Both the position numbers and the translations under genes were made by a program. This document shows positions 1-6,993 of a stretch of 19,225 nt of DNA, in pieces (the first letter of the stretch is position 1; every line of letters begins with the position of its first letter). Source of the DNA: Candidatus Fraserbacteria bacterium RBG_16_55_9 (GTDB lineage Bacteria; Bipolaricaulota; Bipolaricaulia; RBG-16-55-9); assembly GCA_001778455.1 (NCBI GenBank), contig MFGX01000130.1, positions 23,203 to 42,427 on the forward strand. Reading direction: 5' to 3'. The notes under the pieces were generated by a model. That model worked only from the letters and a program-made list of their open reading frames with translations. It was not told where the DNA came from and made no database searches.

Positions 1-354
1 AGCAAGGAGCAGCTGATGGGCAAACCTGCCGGTGAATCCTCCCAAGGGATTCGTCAGCAGGTTGAGCAAGCCCGCAAGCGTCAGTACGCTAGATTTGCGG
101 GCACAAGCACCTATATCAATGCCCAAATGGGTATCCGAGAGATCCGTAAGTACTGTATCATGTCAGAAGACGCTCAAGGGTTAGTTGAAAGCGCCATTGA
201 TCGCTTTCATTTGAGCGCACGGGCCTACGGTCGTGTGCTCAAGGTCGCGCGCACCGTAGCCGACCTGGAAGGGTCAGAACTCATCGGACCCGCACACATA
301 GCGGAAGCCGTCCAGTATCGTAGCTCATTGGATCTGCTTGAAGGAGGAGTGTGA
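1..354 (+). CDS. YifB/ComM family Mg-chelatase-like AAA+ ATPase, C-terminal fragment (5' end outside window)
   Basis: The frame is open from the first base and encodes the last 117 residues. They match the C-terminal domain of the YifB/ComM family (Mg_chelatase_C): GESS at about residue 11, an AR..QYARF helix, LSARAYGR near residue 71 and VARTVADLEGSE near residue 82, then an H-AEAVQYR ending. The ATPase part (Walker A/B) lies upstream of the window, so catalysis cannot be checked. In Vibrio, ComM is a hexameric branch-migration helicase used in natural transformation; a similar role here is inference. The TGA stop (352-354) leaves a single base before the bamA ATG. That tight junction suggests co-transcription with the outer-membrane assembly genes, which is not a usual partnership. 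Confidence 0.93.
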   Translation, partial: SKEQLMGKPAGESSQGIRQQVEQARKRQYARFAGTSTYINAQMGIREIRKYCIMSEDAQGLVESAIDRFHLSARAYGRVLKVARTVADLEGSELIGPAHIAEAVQYRSSLDLLEGGV

Positions 355-355
355 A

Positions 356-2860
356 ATGGGTCAAAACTCGATTCCATGGTACAGACTAAAGACGCTCGCA
401 GCATTTCTGCTCATCGTCGCGGGTGGGCTGGCCGCCCTCTGGCTTAGCCCTGTGGAGATGGCTCATGCGAAACAGGCCCCCGAAACGGGGAAGACCAAGG
501 TCGTTGAGATCCAGATTGAAGGAAACGATCACATCAGCGCCAGGGACATTAAGGCCGTTTTGCCCTTCAAAGAAGGAGACGAGATCACCTTGCCGGATGC
601 CCTCATGCGTGCAGAGCTCAAGTTGAAAGACATGGGGCCCTTGGAGAACGCCACAGGTGATTATCGTCTTGTAGAGGATGGGATTGTCGTGATCTTCAAG
701 GTGGTCGAGAACCCCGTCATTCAGAAGATTGAGATCACCGGGAATCGAGATTGGAACGAGGGTCGACGACTGGATATCCCACTGATCGGGTTGAGTCTGC
801 GCTGGCCGCTTGTGGATTACTTAGTGACCACGGAGCGAATGCTTGCGATCCTCAAAGACCAAGAAATCCAGCCCGGCAAGGTCCTAAACACCAATAAGCT
901 GGCCGACGCCCTAGGAATTGGGGAGGGTGGGTGTGCCCCGAATCCTCCTCCGGCCAGCCTCTGCGGAGAATACAAGAGCAAGGGATACTTTCTGTTTGCG
1001 ATTGGCAATGTTGAGCCAGGAGAAACGCTGAAGATCCAGGTCCTCGAGGGTGTGATCGAGTCCATTGATCTCCAAGGACTGGAAGAACCCTTGAAGAGCG
1101 AGGTTCTTAAGATGATGGCGGATCTGCCGGTGCTCCGACCTGTGAAGTTACAGCAGATGCAAGAAGTGCTCCAGAGGCTTGCGCAGTCTGTCTACTTTGA
1201 GACCCTGCGTCCTGAAGATGTCGCCTTCGATAAAGGGAGTGCACCGGACCAAGTCAGACTCGTGCTCAACCTCAAAGTGCTCCAGCTCATCGAGGGATCT
1301 CAAGCCATTAAGCGAATTCAATTCATCGGCAATACGGCCTTCTCGGAAGGAGAACTTTTGCCCAGGGTTGAACTGCCGGGAGGAGCGGCGGATAACTACC
1401 AACTGCTCACGGCACTGCAAGGTGTCTATCGCTTTTATCGTAAAGAAGGGTATTTCATGGTGAAGTTCACCAAGGAGCAGCTCGTCGATGAAGTGCTCAC
1501 CCTCCGAGTCGATGAGGGGCGCATTGGGGAGATCGAGATCCGCCAGAACAGTTACCCTACCCTGCGTCTGACTTCTGCGGGGCCTGTAGAGGTCCCTGTG
1601 GGGAACGTCCAGTCCCCGGCTGAGGAGCCTCCATCGGAGCAGAATAGCAATATCTTGCTCCAGCTGCTGACTCACGTGTCTGACTTCTTGGGAAACATCC
1701 TGGGCACAACGGCAGCGAAGAGCGGACTTCCGCGCACGAAGCCAGAGATCATCGCCAAAACGATCACTCTAGAGCCCGGGCAGCTGGTCAATCAGTTCCG
1801 CTTAGCGGATAGCTACCGGAAGCTTCTGAGTTTGGGCTATTTTAAAGACGTCAGCTTTGACTTCCAGCCTATCGAGTCGAGCAGCGCGCTGAAGATGATC
1901 ATCGATGTGGCAGAGCAAGAGAAGCTCGGCAGCCTCAATGGGGGCTTCTCTGTCTCTTCGGAAGGACTCGTGGGGCAGCTCAGTGTGAACGGGAAGAACC
2001 TCTACGGGACTGGTCAGGATGTCTCGCTGCAGTTCGATCGCGGGATCTTGGGGAAAGCCGTCATGAACTGGACGCTGGAGTATCAAAGCCGCACGCTGGT
2101 GGAGGGGAGCGACTATTTTGATATCAAGCTCTTCAACAACAACAGCAACGAGAAGACGAGCGAAGAGGATGACATCCCCAGGCCTGTCAAGAAGGCGTAT
2201 TTCCTAAACCGCGTGGGCGTAGAAGCTTCGCTTGCGTACCCGTGGGAGGGCGTACAACTCATCTTCGGTCTTAGACATGAGACCTTTACCAAGGACTTCG
2301 AAGGGGAGGATGGACCAAAGATCGAGCACGGGTTGACGGATTCGATCTCCCTTACTCTAAACTACGACGATCGAAATAACCCGCTCTTCGCTACTCGAGG
2401 AGGGCTCGAGTCCTTCCGTGTGGAGCAGGCGGGCTTTTTTGCTCTGGGAACGGAATTCACCAAGCTCCAAGCCACGGTGATCCGCCATTTCTCCACCCTG
2501 GAGGACCAGAACATCGCCGTCCGTCTGGTCGGCGGTCTTGGCCTGGATCTCCTCAATGACCCGCAAGAGCAGTTCATGCTGGGAGGCTCGACGACGCTCA
2601 GGGGAATCACTCCAGAGCGCACTCCTACGATGGGGTACATGAACCTGGAATACCGCATTCAATTCATCCCGACGGTCTTTTCGATCGCTCTATTCGCCGA
2701 TGTGGGAAGCGGGCTTCCCTTTGAACTAAAGAAGTCTGTCGGAATTGAGGCTCGCGTCGCACTGCCCTACGTCGGACCGATTCGCTTGGCCTTCGCGTGG
2801 CCGGTTACGGATCGAATCGAATACTTCAAGGTGGAATTCGGCTTTGGCTCACTCTTCTAA
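356..2860 (+). CDS. bamA: BamA-like outer membrane protein assembly factor (POTRA + 16-strand-type barrel)
   Basis: Predicted 834-residue Omp85 protein that inserts beta-barrel proteins into the outer membrane. A signal peptide (hydrophobic residues 13-30, cleavage likely after AHA at 36-38) precedes about five POTRA repeats starting near residues 45, 119, 232, 315 and 388. The C-terminal D15/surface-antigen barrel runs from about residue 525 to the end. The barrel carries TLRGI near residue 747, matching the conserved VRGF-type lid motif, and the protein ends in Phe, as expected for a BAM-inserted barrel. ATG 356 was chosen over an upstream in-frame TTG at 338 because AAGGAGGAG (341-349) lies just before the ATG and inside the alternative. 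Oddities are a roughly 60-residue insertion in the last POTRA (about residues 397-457) and a Pro-rich loop between Cys193 and Cys203 in POTRA2. TamA or another Omp85 is possible, but the following skp-like genes and fabZ favour BamA. Confidence 0.93.
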   Translation: MGQNSIPWYRLKTLAAFLLIVAGGLAALWLSPVEMAHAKQAPETGKTKVVEIQIEGNDHISARDIKAVLPFKEGDEITLPDALMRAELKLKDMGPLENATGDYRLVEDGIVVIFKVVENPVIQKIEITGNRDWNEGRRLDIPLIGLSLRWPLVDYLVTTERMLAILKDQEIQPGKVLNTNKLADALGIGEGGCAPNPPPASLCGEYKSKGYFLFAIGNVEPGETLKIQVLEGVIESIDLQGLEEPLKSEVLKMMADLPVLRPVKLQQMQEVLQRLAQSVYFETLRPEDVAFDKGSAPDQVRLVLNLKVLQLIEGSQAIKRIQFIGNTAFSEGELLPRVELPGGAADNYQLLTALQGVYRFYRKEGYFMVKFTKEQLVDEVLTLRVDEGRIGEIEIRQNSYPTLRLTSAGPVEVPVGNVQSPAEEPPSEQNSNILLQLLTHVSDFLGNILGTTAAKSGLPRTKPEIIAKTITLEPGQLVNQFRLADSYRKLLSLGYFKDVSFDFQPIESSSALKMIIDVAEQEKLGSLNGGFSVSSEGLVGQLSVNGKNLYGTGQDVSLQFDRGILGKAVMNWTLEYQSRTLVEGSDYFDIKLFNNNSNEKTSEEDDIPRPVKKAYFLNRVGVEASLAYPWEGVQLIFGLRHETFTKDFEGEDGPKIEHGLTDSISLTLNYDDRNNPLFATRGGLESFRVEQAGFFALGTEFTKLQATVIRHFSTLEDQNIAVRLVGGLGLDLLNDPQEQFMLGGSTTLRGITPERTPTMGYMNLEYRIQFIPTVFSIALFADVGSGLPFELKKSVGIEARVALPYVGPIRLAFAWPVTDRIEYFKVEFGFGSLF

Positions 2861-2882
2861 GTTCTAGGAAGGAGTTCTGCGT

Positions 2883-3425
2883 ATGGCAAAACAAGCCATG
2901 TGGGCGCTGGTTGTGATCGGGGCACTGGTCGCTGGGTTCTTCGGGGGACGCGTCCTGTCGGGAGAACAGGAGGCGTTGGCGAATCTTCAAAATCGACTTG
3001 CGTCCCTAGAAAAACAAGGAGGAGGGAGCGCAGCTCAGACTCCCCTCAAAGCTCAACGGATTGCCGTCGTCAAAGTCAACGATCTGGCGCTGCGCTATCA
3101 ACAGAACAACCCTGCTCTCGAGGAGCAGCTCAAGGAGGAACTGGACAAGATCAAGCTCTCGATCGAGCTGTTGCAACAGCAAGTGGCAAATGGCCAAATC
3201 AGCAAGGAGGATGCAGGCTTAAAGGCCCTTGAGCTACAACGGTCTGCTCAAAACAACCTCCTCGTGGCCGTAGCCGGTCCGATTCAAGCGGCCATCAACC
3301 AAATCGCTCAGGAAAAGGGCTATGACGTTGTGATGAAGCGTGAGGACGTGGTTCTGTATATCCAAGGAACTGTCTTGGACGACATTACAGAGCAAGTCTG
3401 GTCACGCATTCTGACAGCAAAGTGA
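2883..3425 (+). CDS. OmpH/Skp-family periplasmic chaperone, membrane-anchored (paralogue 1)
   Basis: A 180-residue protein. Residues 5-22 form a hydrophobic segment ending FFGG, with no good signal-peptidase I site after it. A short coiled coil follows, then an OmpH-like domain from about residue 60. That domain starts with a strand (RIAVVKVNDLAL), continues as a long Gln/Glu/Lys-rich helical pair, and ends with the typical AINQIAQEKGYDVVM and DDITEQV region. Skp proteins are trimeric holdases that carry unfolded outer-membrane proteins to the BAM complex; the position 22 bp after bamA fits. Unlike classical soluble Skp, this one looks tethered to the inner membrane, which is inference from the uncleavable-looking N-terminus. 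GGAAGGAG lies just upstream of ATG 2883. Confidence 0.85.
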   Translation: MAKQAMWALVVIGALVAGFFGGRVLSGEQEALANLQNRLASLEKQGGGSAAQTPLKAQRIAVVKVNDLALRYQQNNPALEEQLKEELDKIKLSIELLQQQVANGQISKEDAGLKALELQRSAQNNLLVAVAGPIQAAINQIAQEKGYDVVMKREDVVLYIQGTVLDDITEQVWSRILTAK

Positions 3426-3474
3426 CGTTTGCATGCATCAAGATCGCTCAGAACTGGGAAAGGAGAATTCGAAG

Positions 3475-4113
3475 ATGAAACAAGGGGTGGGGGCAGCTTT
3501 ACTGGTCGTTGCCGTGGTGATTGCGTTGGGGCTTGGATTTTTCGGAGGGCAGATCTGGAAGGGTGGCGGCACGTCCTCGGATCTGGACAAGCGAGTGGCA
3601 GCTCTCGAGCAAGCCTCTTCGTCTCGTGGGACAGGCAGCTTCAAGATGGCGTACGTGGATATGTTCGCGGTCATGGCCTGCCTCTATAACAAAAACAGTG
3701 ATCCATGCCAGCGGGCACACCTCGATGTGCAGCAGCTGCAAGAGAGTGCGCAGGTGCAAAAAGCCCTCCAACAGTACGAGGAGGAAAAAGCGAGAATCGA
3801 GCAACAAATCAAGGATTGGGGTAAGAAGTTCCAAGAGGGGGATATCAGCAAGCAACAGCATGACGAGGAGGTTGTGAAGTTGGGGCGCCAGCTGGATAGC
3901 ATCAATATTGATCTTTCCGTTCCCATCCAGCAAGCGATGGTTGGGGTCATTCGAGAAATCGGACAGGAGAAGGGCTACAGCCTCATCTTCGACAACCAGG
4001 CTAGCCAATATAATCCACTCGTGCTCCATTCGCAACCCGGAAATGCGGATGACATCACCCAAGAGGTCATCATCCGGCTGAGTGCTCAGCTCAATCAGAA
4101 TGAGAACAAATAA
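3475..4113 (+). CDS. OmpH/Skp-family periplasmic chaperone, membrane-anchored (paralogue 2)
   Basis: A 212-residue tandem paralogue of the preceding gene with the same plan: a hydrophobic anchor (residues 5-24) ending GFFGG, a short coiled coil, then an OmpH-like domain from about residue 55. The domain has a charged helical hairpin, an EIGQEKGYSLIF strand-helix and a DDITQEV ending. It differs in having Cys69 and Cys78 (an AC-x8-C arrangement in the first helix) that could form a disulfide in the periplasm. ATG 3475 is preferred over an in-frame ATG at 3433 because AAAGGAG (3459-3465) is properly spaced and the shorter form begins directly with the anchor. It overlaps the start of fabZ. It probably acts with paralogue 1 to deliver clients to BamA, possibly as a hetero-oligomer; that is inference. 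Confidence 0.84.
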   Translation: MKQGVGAALLVVAVVIALGLGFFGGQIWKGGGTSSDLDKRVAALEQASSSRGTGSFKMAYVDMFAVMACLYNKNSDPCQRAHLDVQQLQESAQVQKALQQYEEEKARIEQQIKDWGKKFQEGDISKQQHDEEVVKLGRQLDSINIDLSVPIQQAMVGVIREIGQEKGYSLIFDNQASQYNPLVLHSQPGNADDITQEVIIRLSAQLNQNENK

Positions 4114-4564
4114 CCCGAGAGAGTGTGAACCGACGGTCTTAGAGATTCTGCCACTGCGTTACCCGTATCTGATGGTCGACCGCGTGCTGGAGCGCGAACC
4201 GGATCGCGTCGTCGCTTTGAAGAACGTCAGTCAGAATGAGTGGTTCTTCGTGGGGCACTTCCCCGGTAGACCGGTCATGCCCGGCACGCTTCTTATAGAA
4301 GGCATGGCCCAGACAGCGGGGATCTTGATGCACCAGCACTCGAACCACCTGCAGGCTCAAGGCTTACTGGTTGGCGTCGATGGGGCGCGGTTTCGCAGGC
4401 AAGTGGTGCCGGGCGACCAGATACTCTATGAGGCGAAGCTACTGAAAGCCCGTGGGGGATTGTATCGAATGGAAGTCGCGGCAAGAGTTGAGAATGAATT
4501 GGTCGCCGAGGCTGTGCTCTCGCTCATGAGCACTTCTGAATCCAGCGATGTCCAAACTCGTTGA
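4100..4564 (+). CDS. fabZ: 3-hydroxyacyl-[acyl-carrier-protein] dehydratase FabZ
   Basis: A 154-residue hot-dog-fold enzyme that dehydrates (3R)-hydroxyacyl-ACP to trans-2-enoyl-ACP in fatty-acid elongation. The signature block GHFPGRPVMPG holds the catalytic His53, and LIEGMAQ holds the catalytic Glu67. An LP.RYPYLMVDR N-terminus and an FRRQVVPGD region are also typical. Its length equals that of usual bacterial FabZ. ATG 4100 lies 14 bases inside the end of the upstream chaperone gene; GTG 4082 in the same frame is the alternative, and neither has a strong ribosome site, so coupling is likely. In Proteobacteria fabZ sits between lpxD and lpxA after bamA-skp; here the neighbourhood is kept but the lpx genes are missing. 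Confidence 0.95.
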   Translation: MRTNNPRECEPTVLEILPLRYPYLMVDRVLEREPDRVVALKNVSQNEWFFVGHFPGRPVMPGTLLIEGMAQTAGILMHQHSNHLQAQGLLVGVDGARFRRQVVPGDQILYEAKLLKARGGLYRMEVAARVENELVAEAVLSLMSTSESSDVQTR

Positions 4565-5462
4565 ATGCATCCCCAACGTCAGTGAGGGCCGAGACCAGAA
4601 AAAGATTGATCAAATGGCAGCGGCTGTGCGCCAGATATCCGGTGCCTGGCTCTTGGACGTCGATTCGGATGCCGCTCACAATCGGACGGTCATCACGTTC
4701 GTAGGGGCTCCGGACGCTGTTGAACGTGCCATGTTGAGCCTGGTCACCCAAGCCATCGAACTGATCGATCTTCGTGAGCATTGCGGTGAACACCCTCGCA
4801 TGGGGGCTGTGGACGTCATTCCCTTTGTCCCCATCAAAGGCATGACCATGGATGAGTGCGTCGATATTTCCAAGCGAGTCGGGCAAGCGATTTGGGAGCG
4901 ATTCCTGGTTCCCGTCTATCTCTATGAACGATCCGCAAGTCGGCGTGAGCGAGAAGATTTGGCAAAGATCCGCCAGGGAGAGTTCGAAGGCTTTCCAGCT
5001 AAAATTGAGGAGCCGGAGTGGGCTCCGGATTTTGGGGACCGGAAGATCCATCCCACAGCGGGAGTCGTGGCGGTGGGAGCTCGCATGCCGTTGATCGCCT
5101 TCAATGTGAACTTGGGGACAGATGATCTCGAAATTGCGCAGAGGATCGCGAAGGCGGTGCGTCATTCGAGTGGTGGGTTGCGCTATGTGAAGGCCCTGGG
5201 ATTTAAGATCGAAGAGCGAGGGATCGTGCAAGTCTCGATGAACATGACCCACTATCAAGAGACTCCCTTGTATCGAGCCTTCGCACTCGTCCAGCGCGAG
5301 GCGGAGCGATATGGGATTTCTATTGTGGGGAGTGAGATCGTCGGTTTGGTCCCCCGTGAGGCGCTCTATCAATCTGCCGAGTTCTTCCTGCAGCTCGAAG
5401 AGTTTCAGCGAGAACAAGTGTTAGAAGATCGCATTGAGCGCGCGATGACAAAACACGGGTGA
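4548..5462 (+). CDS. ftcD: Glutamate formimidoyltransferase (formiminotransferase domain, monofunctional)
   Basis: A 304-residue enzyme covering the N- and C-subdomains of formiminotransferase without the cyclodeaminase domain of the mammalian fusion. The CIPNVSEG start, the DSDAAHNRTVITFVG block and EHPRMGAVDVIPF are diagnostic. His82 falls at the same number as the catalytic His of the mammalian enzyme. It transfers the formimino group of N-formiminoglutamate to tetrahydrofolate (last step of histidine breakdown), or runs related formyl-glutamate/folate chemistry. No hut gene or cyclodeaminase (fchA) is visible nearby, so its pathway partner must lie elsewhere. It overlaps fabZ by 17 bases and is the last gene of the + strand run. 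Its role in an envelope operon is unexplained. Confidence 0.92.
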   Translation: MSKLVECIPNVSEGRDQKKIDQMAAAVRQISGAWLLDVDSDAAHNRTVITFVGAPDAVERAMLSLVTQAIELIDLREHCGEHPRMGAVDVIPFVPIKGMTMDECVDISKRVGQAIWERFLVPVYLYERSASRREREDLAKIRQGEFEGFPAKIEEPEWAPDFGDRKIHPTAGVVAVGARMPLIAFNVNLGTDDLEIAQRIAKAVRHSSGGLRYVKALGFKIEERGIVQVSMNMTHYQETPLYRAFALVQREAERYGISIVGSEIVGLVPREALYQSAEFFLQLEEFQREQVLEDRIERAMTKHG

Positions 5463-5632
5463 ACGGATGGACCCTATTTCCAAGATCTTCTCCAGCATGG
5501 CTGCCTTGAGCCAACGGCCTAAGCAATCGCTCTACCATCGGCCATCCATTTCTGGATCATCTCCTCAATCACCGCGTAGGCGGTTCTCGAGTGCGTGCAA
5601 TGCCGCAAACTCCGATTCTCTTCAAGGGGTCT
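5463..5632. other. Convergent intergenic region with possible decayed coding sequence
   Basis: This 170-bp stretch separates ftcD (+) from the EamA-family gene (-). No strong bidirectional terminator is seen; a 5-bp ATCCA/TGGAT hairpin is the only clear one. On the - strand, the frame directly after the EamA stop stays open for 37 codons and ends at TAG 5519-5521. It has a protein-like ending (VIEEMIQKWMADGRAIA). An adjacent - frame also reads plausibly before it. This may be the decayed end of a lost gene or chance. Confidence 0.3.
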
Positions 5633-6559
5633 TCATGCGGCAGCTGGCAACGAGGCACGCCGCGCAAGGAGAATGCCCAGCAGGACTAGGGCACCTCCGG
5701 TTGCCTGAAGCGGGCCGAGCGACTCATCAAGGAGGATCCAAGCGAGAACGGCGGCAGTTGCCGGCTGCAAGAGAAGCGCGACAGAGGCAAACGAGACCGG
5801 CAGATGAGCCAGGGCATACGCAATGAGACCCTGCCCGCCCACGTGCGAGATCCAAGCCAAGCCCATGAGCACGGCCCAACCCCAGAGGCTTGTGGCAATC
5901 AAGCTTTCTCCGGAGAGAAGAGCAATGGGGAGCAGGGCGACGCAGGTCACGAGACCGCTCGAGGCCATGATCGTCGCCGTGCTAAAAAGGGATCTTAATC
6001 GCTTCACACTCAAGATGTACCCTGCATAAAAGACAGCGGTGATGAGTCCGAGGCCATCGCCGAGCACACGCTGTGGCCCTGACCCAAAACTCGCTCCGAT
6101 CATCAAGGAAGCCCCGAAGAGTGCGAACACGAGCCCTGCGACGAACGTCAAAGTAATTCGCTCTTTCAAGAACAACCAAGCTCCGGTGCTCACGAAGATG
6201 GGAGCAAAATTGGCGAAGAGCGTTGCGTTGGCAACGGAAGTGAAGCGGATGGACCAATGCCATACGGCCAGATCGCCGGTGAAGCACAGACCCGCAAGCA
6301 CGAGCCACCCAATCTCACTGGATTGGGTAGGTTGGCGGGGGGGTCGGTCGCTGCGGGTTTCCATCGTAGTCCAGATCCACAGGAGCGGAAGCGCGAAGAG
6401 CAGGCGATGGAAAGCTGTGGCGCTGGGCTGAAGCTCGCTCAGCCGTACAAAGATGGGAGCGAAGGCGATGCCAACGGCACCCATGAGAAGGGCTATCAAA
6501 CCCATGCGGGCCGCGCGATCGGAAGCGATGGCAGCAGAGCTTTCCCTGTCCGGGCTCAT
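5633..6559 (-). CDS. DMT-superfamily EamA-type transporter
   Basis: Predicted 308-residue inner-membrane protein with about ten hydrophobic segments arranged as two EamA repeats. The first repeat begins near residue 19 with GLIALLMGAVGIAFAPIFVR. A WHWSIRFTSVANATLFANFAP segment and a LKERIT loop mark its end; the second repeat covers the last 150 residues and ends with LLDESLGPLQATGGALVLLGI. The family exports amino acids, metabolites or drugs; the substrate cannot be deduced. ATG 6559 is chosen because it overlaps the TGA stop of the upstream remnant (ATGA), a translational-coupling arrangement. A TTG five codons earlier is possible. It is oriented against both flanking + strand clusters. Confidence 0.9.
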   Translation of the reverse strand: MSPDRESSAAIASDRAARMGLIALLMGAVGIAFAPIFVRLSELQPSATAFHRLLFALPLLWIWTTMETRSDRPPRQPTQSSEIGWLVLAGLCFTGDLAVWHWSIRFTSVANATLFANFAPIFVSTGAWLFLKERITLTFVAGLVFALFGASLMIGASFGSGPQRVLGDGLGLITAVFYAGYILSVKRLRSLFSTATIMASSGLVTCVALLPIALLSGESLIATSLWGWAVLMGLAWISHVGGQGLIAYALAHLPVSFASVALLLQPATAAVLAWILLDESLGPLQATGGALVLLGILLARRASLPAAA

Positions 6560-6747
6560 CGCTCCAGATTCCAATCGTATTCCATGTATTGAGCTGTCTC
6601 GAGAGCTTGCTCAGTGCCCAGCAACTTCGCTACGACATAGAGTGACAGGTCAATGTTCATCTCTTTGCGTGTGCCGTAGCCTCCAGGGATGAGCAATGAA
6701 TGGCCACGCTTCGCGATGGGGGCAATGGAATCCTCCTTGCCACGATA
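6556..6747 (-). pseudogene. DJ-1/PfpI-family protein remnant with internal deletion
   Basis: A 63-codon - strand frame opens after TAG 6748-6750 and ends with a TGA that overlaps the EamA ATG. Its middle reads LLIPGGYGTRKEMN, matching the strand and turn of DJ-1/PfpI proteins (I/V-PGG-GTR). It then jumps directly to IDLSLYVVAKLLGTEQALE and YMEYDW, matching the C-terminal GIDMALH-VARL...MEYDW part of the same family. In full-length members about 100 residues, including the nucleophilic-elbow Cys, lie between those two parts; they are missing here. AAGGAGG (6731-6737, read on - strand) precedes an in-frame ATT but no normal start. The best reading is a deleted gene once paired with the transporter. 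The family call rests on remembered motifs. Confidence 0.62.
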
Positions 6748-6892
6748 CTAATGGAGCATCAGGGGAAATGCCAAAGTGGCTTTCCCAATCGAAGGTCGCA
6801 AGCGCACAGAATGTAATGCGCACACTATTCTTAGCGGGCTTGATTCACTAGAATAAATGTTTTGAGGGGAAGATGAAAAGGGGGTGAGGCAG

Positions 6893-6934
6893 GTGAAGAA
6901 GAGCGCGAAGAAGGGCGGCAAGAAAGGCAAGTAA
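6893..6934 (+). CDS. Putative Lys-rich micro-ORF (13 codons)
   Basis: GTG 6893 is followed by twelve codons and TAA, encoding a peptide that is mostly Lys and Gly with the pattern KKSAKKGGKKGK. AAGGGGGTG (6878-6886) lies 6 nt upstream and differs from the ideal Shine-Dalgarno AAGGAGGTG by one base. A second in-frame GTG at 6884 would add three residues. The extreme composition could reflect a nucleic-acid-binding tail, a leader peptide that senses Lys/Arg supply, or chance in a purine-rich tract. It is followed 25 nt later by a strong hairpin. Confidence 0.35.
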   Translation: MKKSAKKGGKKGK

Positions 6935-6959
6935 TCTGTTGCCGCGCCTCAAACGGATT

Positions 6960-6993
6960 GAGAAGGCCGCTGCCGAAGGGCAGTGGTCTTCTC
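6960..6993 (+). terminator. 15-bp stem-loop, attenuator- or terminator-like
   Basis: A fully paired 15-bp stem (6960-6974 with 6979-6993) with a GAAG loop. Two of the pairs are G.U (6966/6987 and 6969/6984). These pair only in RNA copied as the + strand; the - strand RNA would have C-A mismatches. A + strand transcript is therefore the functional form. The downstream T run is poor (CATTTGTGG), so it would be a weak intrinsic terminator, an mRNA 3' stabiliser or an attenuator before murD. Confidence 0.55.

Noticed and set aside
338..355. Earlier TTG start for bamA
   Set aside because: The Shine-Dalgarno AAGGAGGAG would be inside the coding sequence; ATG 356 is properly spaced.
3499..4062. A 187-codon - strand frame opposite the second chaperone gene
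   Set aside because: Leu-rich antisense shadow of a coiled-coil coding region; no supporting signals.
4524..5417. A 297-codon open frame on the - strand across ftcD
   Set aside because: It lies antisense to a well-supported enzyme gene, has no ribosome site and no recognisable domain; it is a by-product of codon bias.
5540..5560. ATCCA/TGGAT hairpin as a terminator after ftcD
   Set aside because: Only 5 bp and no T run on either strand.
5540..5620. Possible tRNA-like folding in the ftcD/EamA gap
   Set aside because: No acceptor stem, no T-loop GTTCRA and no cloverleaf could be built.
5467..5826. A 119-codon + strand frame after ftcD
   Set aside because: Most of it is antisense to the EamA gene and the translation is low-complexity with no domain.
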